Shown piece after piece: positions 17,562 to 24,689 of a stretch of DNA of 55,200 nt. A program made the translations under genes and the position numbers. The stretch comes from Leptospira_B sp964571605 (GTDB lineage: Bacteria; Spirochaetota; Leptospiria; Leptospirales; Leptospiraceae): contig CAZNCS010000003.1 of assembly GCA_964571605.1 (NCBI GenBank), forward strand, positions 1 through 55,200. Direction: 5' to 3'. The notes beneath the pieces were generated by a model. It ran no database searches. It was not told the origin of the DNA and was given only the letters and a program-made list of their open reading frames with translations. How positions within the stretch are numbered: position 1 is the first letter of the stretch; the number at the start of each line of letters is the position of its first letter.

Positions 17562-18104
17562 TTATTTTCCCAAAAAAGGAACGTTTAATTGAGCATATTC
17601 TCCATTCGAATTTATCCCCCGAAAAAAACAGGAATAATACCCTTCGTGGCAGGCGGCACCCGTTTGATCCACCTCATACACTAGAAAACTTCCATTTTCA
17701 GGAACAAGTAATCTATGCAATTTTTGGGTATGTCCGGAAGTATCTCCCTTGCGCCAAATTCCGTTTCTGGATCGGCTGAAATAAATACCCATGGATTCTT
17801 TTAGACTTAGACCCACTGTTTCCGGGGTTGAAAAGGCCTGCATCAGAATCGTACCGCTTTTATCTATTGTCACAATCGGAATCAAACCGTTTTCATACTG
17901 AAGTTTTGTATCTTCTTTCCAGTCCCGCAATTCTAAGGCGGGAAAATCGGGAGACAAAATAAGAATCGTGTCTCCATCACAATCGATTCGTATTTCTGCT
18001 GAGGAAGGAATTTCTTTTTTTTTCGATTCCCATGTTTCTGGAGTCATTCGTTCCAGTCTGGAAATTGTTCCGGGTTGTGCATTCGCCCAAATGATAGTCA
18101 GCAT
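17562..18104 (-). CDS. HisI-like protein (phosphoribosyl-AMP cyclohydrolase family) with displaced DCDGD motif
   Basis: A 180-residue protein. Its second half is plainly HisI-like: GLIPIVTIDKSGTILMQAFS at 73-92, YFSRSRNGIWRKGDTSG at 108-124 and GAACHEGYYSCFFR at 149-162. HisI opens the ring of phosphoribosyl-AMP in histidine synthesis using Zn2+ and Mg2+. Oddly, the DCD-x-D metal motif that should precede the ACH segment reads PENGS (135-139), without Cys or Asp. A perfect DCDGD followed by TILIL occurs instead at 41-45 in an N-terminal extension. All metal ligands are thus present but in a different order. The ATG at 18104 follows AGGAACA. It may be a rearranged active enzyme or a paralogue with another role, so I give no gene symbol. 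Confidence 0.75.
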   Translation of the reverse strand: MLTIIWANAQPGTISRLERMTPETWESKKKEIPSSAEIRIDCDGDTILILSPDFPALELRDWKEDTKLQYENGLIPIVTIDKSGTILMQAFSTPETVGLSLKESMGIYFSRSRNGIWRKGDTSGHTQKLHRLLVPENGSFLVYEVDQTGAACHEGYYSCFFRGINSNGEYAQLNVPFLGK

Positions 18105-18143
18105 ATTGTTCCTACATTAGCTTGGACGTAAGCTCGCCCTGTC

Positions 18144-18186
18144 AAGAAAGGTGGAATCCTTAAATTCTTTCTCCAAGGATCCCACC
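18144..18186 (-). terminator. Terminator after ssb
   Basis: A 12-bp stem (GGTGGAATCCTT with AAGGATCCCACC, one G-T wobble) with a 13-base loop lies 12 bp beyond the ssb stop. On the minus strand it is followed by TTTCTT. It separates ssb from the HisI-like gene. Confidence 0.75.
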
Positions 18187-18197
18187 CAAAGATAATT

Positions 18198-18551
18198 TTA
18201 AGCCGCTTCTTTTTCCTTACGTTCGCCGAAATTATCAAAACGAACGTCTTCTGCGACTACCTTAACTTTAGAACGAGACAAACCTTCTTGGTTCTTCCAT
18301 CTGTCTTGTTTGAGATGGCCGACTACGGTGACTTTTCTGCCTTTTTTAAGATACTCGGCCACATTCTCGGCGGTCCTTTCCCAACTTTCAACTTCTACGT
18401 AAGAGACTTCCGAATCGTCTCCCTCCGTCTTTTTGTGCTGATGGTTTATCGCGATGGTAAAGTTCGCGACCGATTTGCCGTTTTGGGTTTTCCGAAGTTC
18501 CGGATCGGCGGTTAAATAACCGTCCAGAACTGCTAAGGATAAATTTTTCAT
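18198..18551 (-). CDS. ssb: Single-stranded DNA-binding protein, short form
   Basis: A 117-residue OB-fold protein of the SSB family. The order of segments (VLDGYLTADPELRKTQNGKSVANFTIAIN, YVEVESWERTAENVAEYLKKGRKVTVVGHL) is standard, with Trp in the binding strand. It ends GERKEKEAA: the flexible linker and acidic DDIPF-like tip that recruit replication and repair partners are absent. It therefore may be an auxiliary SSB, with a full-length copy elsewhere in the genome. A GGAGGAA site precedes the ATG at 18551. Terminators flank the gene on both sides, so it is probably transcribed alone. Confidence 0.9.
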   Translation of the reverse strand: MKNLSLAVLDGYLTADPELRKTQNGKSVANFTIAINHQHKKTEGDDSEVSYVEVESWERTAENVAEYLKKGRKVTVVGHLKQDRWKNQEGLSRSKVKVVAEDVRFDNFGERKEKEAA

Positions 18552-18636
18552 GGATATTCCTCCAAAGGGGTTTGGAAGTACCAGGTAGGAAAAGAAGAAG
18601 ACTGCGCGAAAATTTTCTAGTAAATTCCGGAAAACT

Positions 18637-18686
18637 CATTCCAAAAACCCGCCTCCGGTTCACATCCAAGGAGGCGGATTGGAATG
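18637..18686 (-). terminator. Strong two-part hairpin terminator after the anti-sigma gene
   Basis: An outer stem (CATTCCAA with TTGGAATG) encloses an inner stem (CCGCCTCC with GGAGGCGG). On the minus strand the inner stem is followed by GTTTTTGG. It begins one base past the anti-sigma stop codon. Confidence 0.85.
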
Positions 18687-18687
18687 T

Positions 18688-18993
18688 TTATTCTTCTAAA
18701 CTAGAAAGATAAGAATCACCATCCAATAATAAGGAAATCCCGTGTAGGACCTCGTCTTCTTGGGGAAGGAAATTGGAAAACGCAAACCATCCCAGAGAAA
18801 CACTTAGAAGAAGAACAGCGGCTGCCCTTAAAATGTTTCCGGCTGGAAATAAAATCAGTTTCCCCTGATCCTCCGATTCTTCCTTATATTGGCGAATAAC
18901 GCAAGCAGCGAGATTTTTAGACCAGTTCGGATCTGATTTTCGCAAAGCCATCTCTTCTTGCATACTTAAACGTTTGTTTGAGATTTGACCCAT
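18688..18993 (-). CDS. Small membrane protein, candidate anti-sigma factor
   Basis: A 101-residue protein with a cytoplasmic N-terminus (about 50 residues, LAACVIRQYKEES), one membrane segment at about 53-76 (ILRAAAVLLLSVSLGWFAFS), and a short acidic exterior tail. No zinc-finger HxxxCxxC is present, so it is not of the classic ZAS class. It overlaps the ECF sigma gene by 28 bp and has its own strong site (AGGAGGCGGAGT) before the ATG at 18993; a second ATG at 18963 is possible but weaker. Position, topology and size suggest it holds the sigma factor at the membrane, as CnrY does in Cupriavidus. That role is inferred. Confidence 0.65.
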   Translation of the reverse strand: MGQISNKRLSMQEEMALRKSDPNWSKNLAACVIRQYKEESEDQGKLILFPAGNILRAAAVLLLSVSLGWFAFSNFLPQEDEVLHGISLLLDGDSYLSSLEE

Positions 18994-19532
18994 ACTCCGC
19001 CTCCTTCTCTTCTTTCTGAATTATGCATTCTACGCAACATCTCTTTGCCTCGGGCCGCTCTAGATTTGACAGTCCCGGCAGGAACTCCTAACACTTGAGC
19101 GATTTCCTTTTCGGAATATCCGGAGAGATAATACTGAATCACACTTCGATACGCTTCCGGTAAATTTGAAACCCAAATTTTTGCACGATCCCAAGTGGGA
19201 AGTTCGGCGCCTTCTTCGATTTCGGTTTCCAAAGAAAGAGTTCTGGTTTCTTCCTGGGAAAGTTTACCTGCTTTTTCTGCCTTTGTCTCTTCTCTGCCGA
19301 GTGTCTCGTTCATTCGAATCGATTCATTTCTAGCAATCGTGTACAACCAAGTGGATAATTTAGAGTCTCCTCTAAATTGACCTTTTTGTAATGCTTTGTA
19401 CGCGCGAAGATAGGCTTCCTGAGCGACATCATCTATCGCATATGCAAAACGTTCGTACAAGTAGCGGGAGATCGCCGCTAAGACGATCTCCCTTGTATCT
19501 TCTACGAAGCGGGAAAATTCTTCCTCTCCCAT
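18966..19532 (-). CDS. ECF-type RNA polymerase sigma factor
   Basis: A 188-residue extracytoplasmic-function sigma factor. Region 2 (about 10-75) contains DDVAQEAYLRAYKAL and FRGDSKLSTWLYTIARNESI, which contact core polymerase and the -10. Region 4 (about 125-175) has LPEAYRSVIQYYLSGYSEKEIAQVLGVPAGTVKSRAARG, the helix-turn-helix for the -35. The linker is acidic and rich in Glu. It lies 23 bp after a Spy/CnrX-like lipoprotein gene and overlaps the putative anti-sigma gene, which together look like one regulated unit. Which stress it answers is not visible. Confidence 0.93.
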   Translation of the reverse strand: MGEEEFSRFVEDTREIVLAAISRYLYERFAYAIDDVAQEAYLRAYKALQKGQFRGDSKLSTWLYTIARNESIRMNETLGREETKAEKAGKLSQEETRTLSLETEIEEGAELPTWDRAKIWVSNLPEAYRSVIQYYLSGYSEKEIAQVLGVPAGTVKSRAARGKEMLRRMHNSERREGGGVWVKSQTNV

Positions 19533-19555
19533 TTTACCTCCGAGAATCTTGGAAA

Positions 19556-20005
19556 TTAATCCTCGTCCCTATCGAATTTACTTTGGAACTTTAGAATTAG
19601 ATCTGCGAGTTTCCCTCTTTGTTCGGGAGTAAGAACCGCATGGAACTCAACCGCTTTTTTGGTGAAAAAAGTGCGAAGAGCGGTCATCTTTTTCTCTCTT
19701 TCTTCTCCGAGTTTATTCCACTTGTCCACGTTCAATTTATCGGCGCGGAGTTCTTCGACGGCTTCTTTAGGTAGGAAAGCCCCGGTCATTTTAAGTTCTT
19801 TACGTTTAGCTAGAACTTCTTCTTTAATTTTATCCAAAGTGGCGGATTGGGTTTCTGTAAGATCCAATTCCGATTTAAGCTTTTTAACGATAAAATTTGC
19901 CCGTTTTTCAGGCGACATCCATTTATGGTGGCAACCTTGGGTAAGAACGGCAACCATTCCTAGCACCATCAAGATTGCAGTGAATTTCGAGATTTTGCGA
20001 AACAT
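19556..20005 (-). CDS. Spy/CpxP/CnrX-like periplasmic lipoprotein (possible metal or envelope-stress sensor)
   Basis: A 149-residue exported protein with a lipoprotein signal (MFRKISKFTAILMVLGMVAVLTQGC, lipobox LTQGC) followed by His-His-Lys, and then an all-helical domain. Two LTxxQ signatures, LDLTETQSATLDKI and AVLTPEQRGKLADL, mark the Spy/CpxP superfamily, whose CnrX branch senses Ni2+/Co2+ and signals to an anti-sigma factor. I choose the ATG at 20005, with GGAGAGA before it; an upstream GTG at 20026 lacks support. It is 23 bp ahead of the ECF sigma gene, so it likely is the sensor of that circuit. A chaperone-like role as in Spy is the alternative. Confidence 0.75.
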   Translation of the reverse strand: MFRKISKFTAILMVLGMVAVLTQGCHHKWMSPEKRANFIVKKLKSELDLTETQSATLDKIKEEVLAKRKELKMTGAFLPKEAVEELRADKLNVDKWNKLGEEREKKMTALRTFFTKKAVEFHAVLTPEQRGKLADLILKFQSKFDRDED

Positions 20006-20028
20006 CAGTCTCTCCTCTTTATGCACCT

Positions 20029-20055
20029 GGGACCGGGACCTAAAAAACCGGTTCC
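20029..20055 (-). promoter_or_regulatory. Possible ECF-type promoter before the sensor/sigma/anti-sigma operon
   Basis: On the minus strand GGAAC (20055-20051) is followed after 17 bases by GTCCC (20033-20029). The pattern resembles ECF promoters (GGAAC, about 17, GTC). It would start transcription about 20 bp before the lipoprotein ATG, suggesting autoregulation. The element also contains a GGTCCC tandem duplication, and a chance match cannot be excluded. Confidence 0.35.
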
Positions 20056-20063
20056 CAAAAAAA

Positions 20064-20738
20064 TTAAGGAGTTCGAACTAAAATGTCCTCTTCCTGAATT
20101 TCATATTTGGAGGCAAGTCGGGTCAGCAAGGAGGATAATATCTCATTTGCCTTTTTCACATAGTAAAACTCTTCTCCGACTTCGATAAAAAACTTTCTAG
20201 ATGCAGGGAGTTCTTTTAAAATAAATGCGATTTCTTGAGCGATTTTTTCGGCGTTTCTTTGGAACGGACAACCGTTCAATTTTACTCCGGTACCATAGGA
20301 ATCGTTTTTGATTTTTTCGACGGAGAATGGAAACTTTTTCTTATCCACCAGATCATCCGGAAAAATGCTCAATTCGGTAATGATCTTTTGTAATAGTTTG
20401 TTCGGATCGAAAGGTTTTAGAATATATCCGACAAGCTGCTTGCTACGACCTGCAGTAATCACATCATCCTTTTCGTTACTAGCGGTAAGTAATACTATGG
20501 GAGTATTCTTATTCATATCCGGAACCATATTCGCGAGTTGAATCCCGGAAAGCATAGGCATACGATTATCGAGCAAAATAAAATCGTATCTGTTCTTCCT
20601 GAGTTTGAGTTCGGCGGCTATCCCGTCCACGACATGGTCTACTTCGAAATTATAACGTTCTAAAAAATGAATCAATAAATCCGCCGAACTTTCGTCATCC
20701 TCGGCAAATAAAACCTTATATAATGATTGTTGCATCAT
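20064..20738 (-). CDS. Response regulator with an unfamiliar C-terminal domain
   Basis: A 224-residue protein. Residues 6-125 form a standard receiver domain: acidic pair in LFAEDDE, phospho-acceptor Asp in FILLDNRMP, Thr in VLLTASN and Lys in YILKPFD. The remaining 100 residues (GVKLNGCPFQRNAEKIAQEIAFIL, FFIEVGEEFYYVKKANEIL) match no DNA-binding, GGDEF, EAL or HPt pattern I recognise. It could be a small alpha/beta output or partner-binding domain. Two ATGs in tandem (20738, 20735) serve as start. It lies 58 bp ahead of the sigma cluster on the same strand and might be its upstream neighbour in an operon. No cognate kinase is adjacent. Confidence 0.85.
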   Translation of the reverse strand: MMQQSLYKVLFAEDDESSADLLIHFLERYNFEVDHVVDGIAAELKLRKNRYDFILLDNRMPMLSGIQLANMVPDMNKNTPIVLLTASNEKDDVITAGRSKQLVGYILKPFDPNKLLQKIITELSIFPDDLVDKKKFPFSVEKIKNDSYGTGVKLNGCPFQRNAEKIAQEIAFILKELPASRKFFIEVGEEFYYVKKANEILSSLLTRLASKYEIQEEDILVRTP

Positions 20739-21056
20739 AGACCCAAAGATTTCCTCTTAGATTTGGAATCCGCGGCATTAGATTGCAGCCCCAGTCAGAT
20801 TCACTCTTCGTAAATCATCCCCTCTGTCCAACTCTCGTCGACGATAAAATTTGGACCTGGAATAAAGTTATTTTGGGAATTGTAGGGAATTTCCCGGATG
20901 GGTTCGCTAATGGGACAAAATTCGTTTCGAAAAGAAAAGGACGAAAAAAACCAAAAGTTCGATAGAACTGATGGATTTTTCCGCCCTCGTTTTTGTCAGT
21001 CCGAACTTTACAGATCGGAACTGACTGGGGAATTTATAGGAATTAAGAAGGTACTC
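20739..21056. other. Intergenic region between PLC-lectin and response-regulator genes
   Basis: No gene is supported in these 318 bp. The right end contains a hairpin (20996-21024, listed separately). The left half should hold the response-regulator promoter on the minus strand, but no clear -35/-10 pair was found. An imperfect GGGAATT repetition lies near 20876-20896. Confidence 0.5.
20996..21024 (-). terminator. Hairpin after the PLC-lectin gene, weak terminator candidate
   Basis: TCAGTCCGA pairs with TCGGAACTGA (one bulged base) about 33 bp past the stop. No T run follows on the minus strand, so it may only stabilise the message end. Confidence 0.35.
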
Positions 21057-22334
21057 TTATCTCCCACTCTCCCAATAACCTTCCGTGTATTGGTCGGTTA
21101 GGTTCGCCCAAACTTCGGACACTCCTTTAGAGACTTTTGCTTCTTGGAGTTTTTTGTTCTCATATGCCGTTACCGGAGCCGTAAACGCCCAGCCTCTCGC
21201 AGAACATGCGCTTTTTCCGTTTCCGAAATTTCCGCTATTATCCGTGATTGCCCAATTTCCGGAACCGTCTTTACAAGCGTAACGATAACTATTGGAGCAA
21301 TTATTATCGTTCCAACGGCCGCTTCCTACGACCTGAAGACAATCTTCGTTATTATTGTAGTTATTCGGTTCGGAGTTATCCCAGGACCAAAGCCCCTGTT
21401 TCGCAAAATCAGGACTGAATTGATCGATTCCGAATACGCTGATTCCGCAGGAAAGCATTTGTGAAATATTATCGTTTGTGAATGTTCCGCTCTCTTTCAC
21501 ACCGTCGTAAATTCCGAAATAGTTCGTACTATCGTTGAATACGCGGGTTTGGACGGAATTGTAAACATCTCTTCCCCAATTACAATTCGGATATCCTTTG
21601 AAATCCTTGGGACTGATTGTGTTACTTCCAAAGAAAATTCTTTTAGAGAATTGGTTCCATGTTCCGTCGTAACATCCATTACTCATCATCAAAATTCTAC
21701 GGTTGGAAGCGACTATATCCTTCAATTTAGGCATATTTGCCGCGTTCGGAATATCTCCGCAAGAACCGCTGTATCTATATAAATAAGGATCTAAATAACT
21801 TCTAACGATTCCCAAAAATTCGTCTGCTCTTCCGTCCAGATAATCTTCGAAATAAAGTACTAATACTTCGTTTCTATTCTGAGGTTGAGAAATCCAATTT
21901 TGGATTTCCGCCAAACCTTCGGTAGCCGGACGATCGAATACATTACATCCTAAATCATTCGATTGGGCATGGCAAAGTAGAAACTCGTTTTTAAAATGAG
22001 CACCCAAAGTATAATGGATATCCAATTCGATAAATCTTGCTCCCAATCTCAACTGTTCGTTAATAGAATACTGTTGGTTTGGAAACGCGTAGGAAAAGAA
22101 TGGGCCTGCATAAGCCTTACTGTTATAAGAGTTATGTGTTCCGTAGAACAACGCCTTATGAACCGGTAGGTTCGCTTCTATTTGCACTTGTCTTTGAACG
22201 GATAGGGATTTAGCTTCTGGAGACTTTTCGAAAATATCGATCGGACTCTCAACAACCTTTCCTCTACTTGCATACAAATTCGTTCCAACGAAGCTGAGTA
22301 ACAAGAGGGAGAGGATAGTTAATTTTCTCTTCAT
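21057..22334 (-). CDS. Secreted PI-PLC X-domain protein with reversed-order C-type lectin segments
   Basis: A 425-residue exported protein; residues 1-22 are a signal peptide. Residues 60-310 form a phospholipase C X-like barrel: His67 in FYGTHNSY, His107 in IELDIHY, His122 in LLCHAQSND, and YFEDYLDGRADEF. Residues 313-356 read as the second half of a C-type lectin domain, with EPN (322-324), WND (341-343) and Cys332/346/354. Residues 374-425 read like the first half (KSACSARGWAF, Tyr-Glu-Asn, VWANLTDQ, EGYW) but come after it. The ATG at 22334 follows AAGGTGA. It may cleave host or environmental phosphoinositides; substrate is unproven and the lectin could target glycans. It stands alone, with its promoter region at 22335-22689. 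Confidence 0.82.
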   Translation of the reverse strand: MKRKLTILSLLLLSFVGTNLYASRGKVVESPIDIFEKSPEAKSLSVQRQVQIEANLPVHKALFYGTHNSYNSKAYAGPFFSYAFPNQQYSINEQLRLGARFIELDIHYTLGAHFKNEFLLCHAQSNDLGCNVFDRPATEGLAEIQNWISQPQNRNEVLVLYFEDYLDGRADEFLGIVRSYLDPYLYRYSGSCGDIPNAANMPKLKDIVASNRRILMMSNGCYDGTWNQFSKRIFFGSNTISPKDFKGYPNCNWGRDVYNSVQTRVFNDSTNYFGIYDGVKESGTFTNDNISQMLSCGISVFGIDQFSPDFAKQGLWSWDNSEPNNYNNNEDCLQVVGSGRWNDNNCSNSYRYACKDGSGNWAITDNSGNFGNGKSACSARGWAFTAPVTAYENKKLQEAKVSKGVSEVWANLTDQYTEGYWESGR

Positions 22335-22689
22335 CGTATTCACCTTTTTATTTAACTGTGGGCATAGTAATTCGAAGGACTTAGTTCGAAACAAACTTCT
22401 TCTTATTTCCCCCTTATTTGATGAATTTTTTATTTATACTAAATGTTATTTAAAATTTCCCGAATAGTTGCTCTACAAACTAAACATAGTTCGTTTATCT
22501 TTTCGCAACTGCTTTATAAAAATGTAATGTCATTTCAATAATGCAAAATCGTTATGAGGCAAGATCGGATCCCAAGCCAAATGGAAATTGCGATCTTATA
22601 AAAGAAGAATGTAGCAAATTCTCCGTTAAAATCGGCGAGTGACGACTCACCCGCAAGTTTTTCGTTCAAATTTTAGATTGTAAGAAAGA
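22335..22689. other. Divergent intergenic region between the PLC-lectin and DUF1801 genes
   Basis: No gene is supported. The region is AT-rich and should carry both promoters. On the minus strand a TATAAA (about 22432-22437) is a candidate -10 for the PLC-lectin gene, but it lacks a clear -35. An inverted pair, AGTTGC and GCAACT (near 22461 and 22506), flanks a 40-bp stretch. Neither is convincing as a regulatory site. Confidence 0.4.
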
Positions 22690-23205
22690 ATGCTTAGAAC
22701 CGAAACTTCCCGGTTAAAGGTCGAAGTGAAACAAATGGTTACCTCGAAAAAAACGATTCCAAAAAAGAAATCTTCAAAACAAACCCAGAAAACCGAAGGA
22801 ATTAAATACACGGATAAATCGCCAGGCCAACCGGAACTGGTTCCGATTTTTGAAAAGATCAAAAGTCTTTTATTACCTTATGAAAAAGGAAGTATCCGAA
22901 TCCGAGGAGAATCCGGAGGTCAGATCAATTTGGTAAGCGAGATGGAAATTTCCGTGGAAGGACGAATAAAGCCGGAAGTTTATTTTGCAAGTGCCCTTGT
23001 ACAAAAAGGTTACGTAGGATTTTATTTTATGCCGGTATATGCTAAACCGGAAATGAAAAAAATCTTCCAACCGGAACTTCTAAAATGCCTGAAAGGAAAA
23101 AGCTGCTTTCATATCAAAACCCAGGATCCGATTCTTTTTTCCCAAATCAGAGACGCCTTAAAACTAGGCTATGAAGAATTCAAAAAGAAAGGTTGGGTGA
23201 AATAA
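22690..23205 (+). CDS. DUF1801-like protein
   Basis: A 171-residue cytosolic protein. A basic, Lys-rich N-terminus (residues 16-40) precedes a DUF1801/YdhG-like domain: LVPIFEKIKSLLLPYEK, EVYFASALVQKGYVGFYFMPVY and LKCLKGKSCFHIKTQDPILFSQIRDALKLGYEEFKKKGW. Members of this family have a small alpha/beta fold with no established activity. An ATG at 22690 and another at 22735 are both possible; AAGAAAG lies before the first. The basic stretch could bind nucleic acid. It is divergent from the PLC gene and convergent with the lipase-like gene (15 bp apart). Confidence 0.7.
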   Translation: MLRTETSRLKVEVKQMVTSKKTIPKKKSSKQTQKTEGIKYTDKSPGQPELVPIFEKIKSLLLPYEKGSIRIRGESGGQINLVSEMEISVEGRIKPEVYFASALVQKGYVGFYFMPVYAKPEMKKIFQPELLKCLKGKSCFHIKTQDPILFSQIRDALKLGYEEFKKKGWVK

Positions 23206-23220
23206 AATCGAATTTCCCTT

Positions 23221-24480
23221 TTATTTGGAACGAAAAACTTCCAAAAAATATTCTCTTAACTCCGGGGAAGGAATAATCTGATAATGTGATATCCCCGTCA
23301 GACAACGCACTCGTAACTCAGGGTTTTGTTTTTTTCCGAATACTGAATTGCTAAGTAAGGTTAGACTTGGTTTTTCTACGATTCCGTCCCCGATCCAAGA
23401 AGACCAATTGGTTTCCTCTTCGGCGACTAGGCTGTAAATCTGGTACGCATCTACATCGTCCAGCTCTCCGAAATACAAATCTTTTTCGTAGCGGGAAAGA
23501 TGAGTTCCGTTCTTCCAATCTTCTTCCCGGATGATTCCATGAGAAAGATCTTTCATCGCATCACTTCTTTGGTTTCCGATATATCCGATCAATTGTACCG
23601 GGAACACGGGCAAAACTTCCGCGCCTAAACCTAACCAGAATCCTACTTTTTCAATATAGGAACCTCCATCGGGAGAGCTAACGAATAAAACTTTTCGTAA
23701 TTTGGAAGATAAATCGTAGTTCTGTTGTTTTGCCAGAAATAAAGCGCTTCGTAAAATTAAGCCTCCCTGACTATAAGCGACTATATCGATTTTTAAGCGG
23801 GCATCCGTTACATTTTTTAGGAAGACTTTCAATAATTCTAATAGTTTGGTTCCGTTATCCGATATATGTGCGCCCGGATTAAATCTGAGATAAACGGGAT
23901 AGAATCCTTCTTGTAACATCGTCTCCGAAAAAGGAATTCCAGAACCGCCACCCCAAAGTCCCTCGTCACAGAATAAGCCGGGAATACATACGATGATTTT
24001 TTTCGATCCACCATTCTTCCAATCCGAAATAATTTCCTCGGCACCCACATCCTTTCCGCCCAACCGATAGGATGCTTGGATTTCAGAAGTAGTCACTAGT
24101 CCCGCAAACGATTCGCCGACTACGCTGGACACGGAAATATTTTCGAAAAGTTTCTTTTTGACGACCGAGTCAGCATCATCCAAGGCTTGCAAAGCTGTAA
24201 ACATCGCTTTCGCGGTCGACTCCACTGCCTTGGACATACCTTCGTCCGTTTTGTCTCCAGCCTCACGCAGAGACACTCCAGCATTCTGTAGGAAGTCCCC
24301 AAATTTGGTTCCTCGAATCAAAGGGGTTTCGGATATTTCGGATAAACTTTTGGCGGACCATTCGAAAGAACCCGCAAGAGCCGTTTTTACGCCGGATAAA
24401 ACGCCAAGAGATGAATCCTTTGCGAGGCGCACGGCAAACTTTCCCAAATTCAAACTAGGCTCTGTAGGTTTATAAGGCAT
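23221..24480 (-). CDS. Alpha/beta-hydrolase (lipase/esterase-like) with helical N-terminal region
   Basis: A 419-residue protein. The first 150 residues are helical and lack a signal peptide; they resemble an amphipathic scaffold (AKDSSLGVLSGVKTALAGSFEW). From about residue 158 comes an alpha/beta-hydrolase core: IIVCIPGLFCDEGLW forms the oxyanion strand, the nucleophile Ser237 lies in IVAYSQGGLILRS, and LFVSSPDGG follows. A late His in GISHYQI could complete the triad. Probably a cytosolic or membrane-associated esterase or lipase; substrate unknown. The ATG at 24480 begins MPYKPTEPSL. It is convergent with the DUF1801 gene. Confidence 0.8.
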   Translation of the reverse strand: MPYKPTEPSLNLGKFAVRLAKDSSLGVLSGVKTALAGSFEWSAKSLSEISETPLIRGTKFGDFLQNAGVSLREAGDKTDEGMSKAVESTAKAMFTALQALDDADSVVKKKLFENISVSSVVGESFAGLVTTSEIQASYRLGGKDVGAEEIISDWKNGGSKKIIVCIPGLFCDEGLWGGGSGIPFSETMLQEGFYPVYLRFNPGAHISDNGTKLLELLKVFLKNVTDARLKIDIVAYSQGGLILRSALFLAKQQNYDLSSKLRKVLFVSSPDGGSYIEKVGFWLGLGAEVLPVFPVQLIGYIGNQRSDAMKDLSHGIIREEDWKNGTHLSRYEKDLYFGELDDVDAYQIYSLVAEEETNWSSWIGDGIVEKPSLTLLSNSVFGKKQNPELRVRCLTGISHYQIIPSPELREYFLEVFRSK

Positions 24481-24689
24481 GGAAATTTTTTCCCGATTGG
24501 AATTTTCGACTGAAACTTTCCATGGCTACGGAACAAACCGGCTTTGGAATATCGAGTTCGCACAGACTATATAGGAAATAATATTCAGGTCAAGGTGGAA
24601 AGATGTGAAAGGCCCGCAGTCTAGCTTTTTAAGGGAAGAAGCGAACCTTGTCCGGGGAGGTTTCTAAAACAATTTTTGGACGTTGAATC

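Noticed and set aside
17562..18104. HisI-like gene as a frameshifted or misassembled pseudogene
   Set aside because: The frame is intact through both the DCDGD and the ACH-SCF segments, and a good ribosome site and stop frame it.
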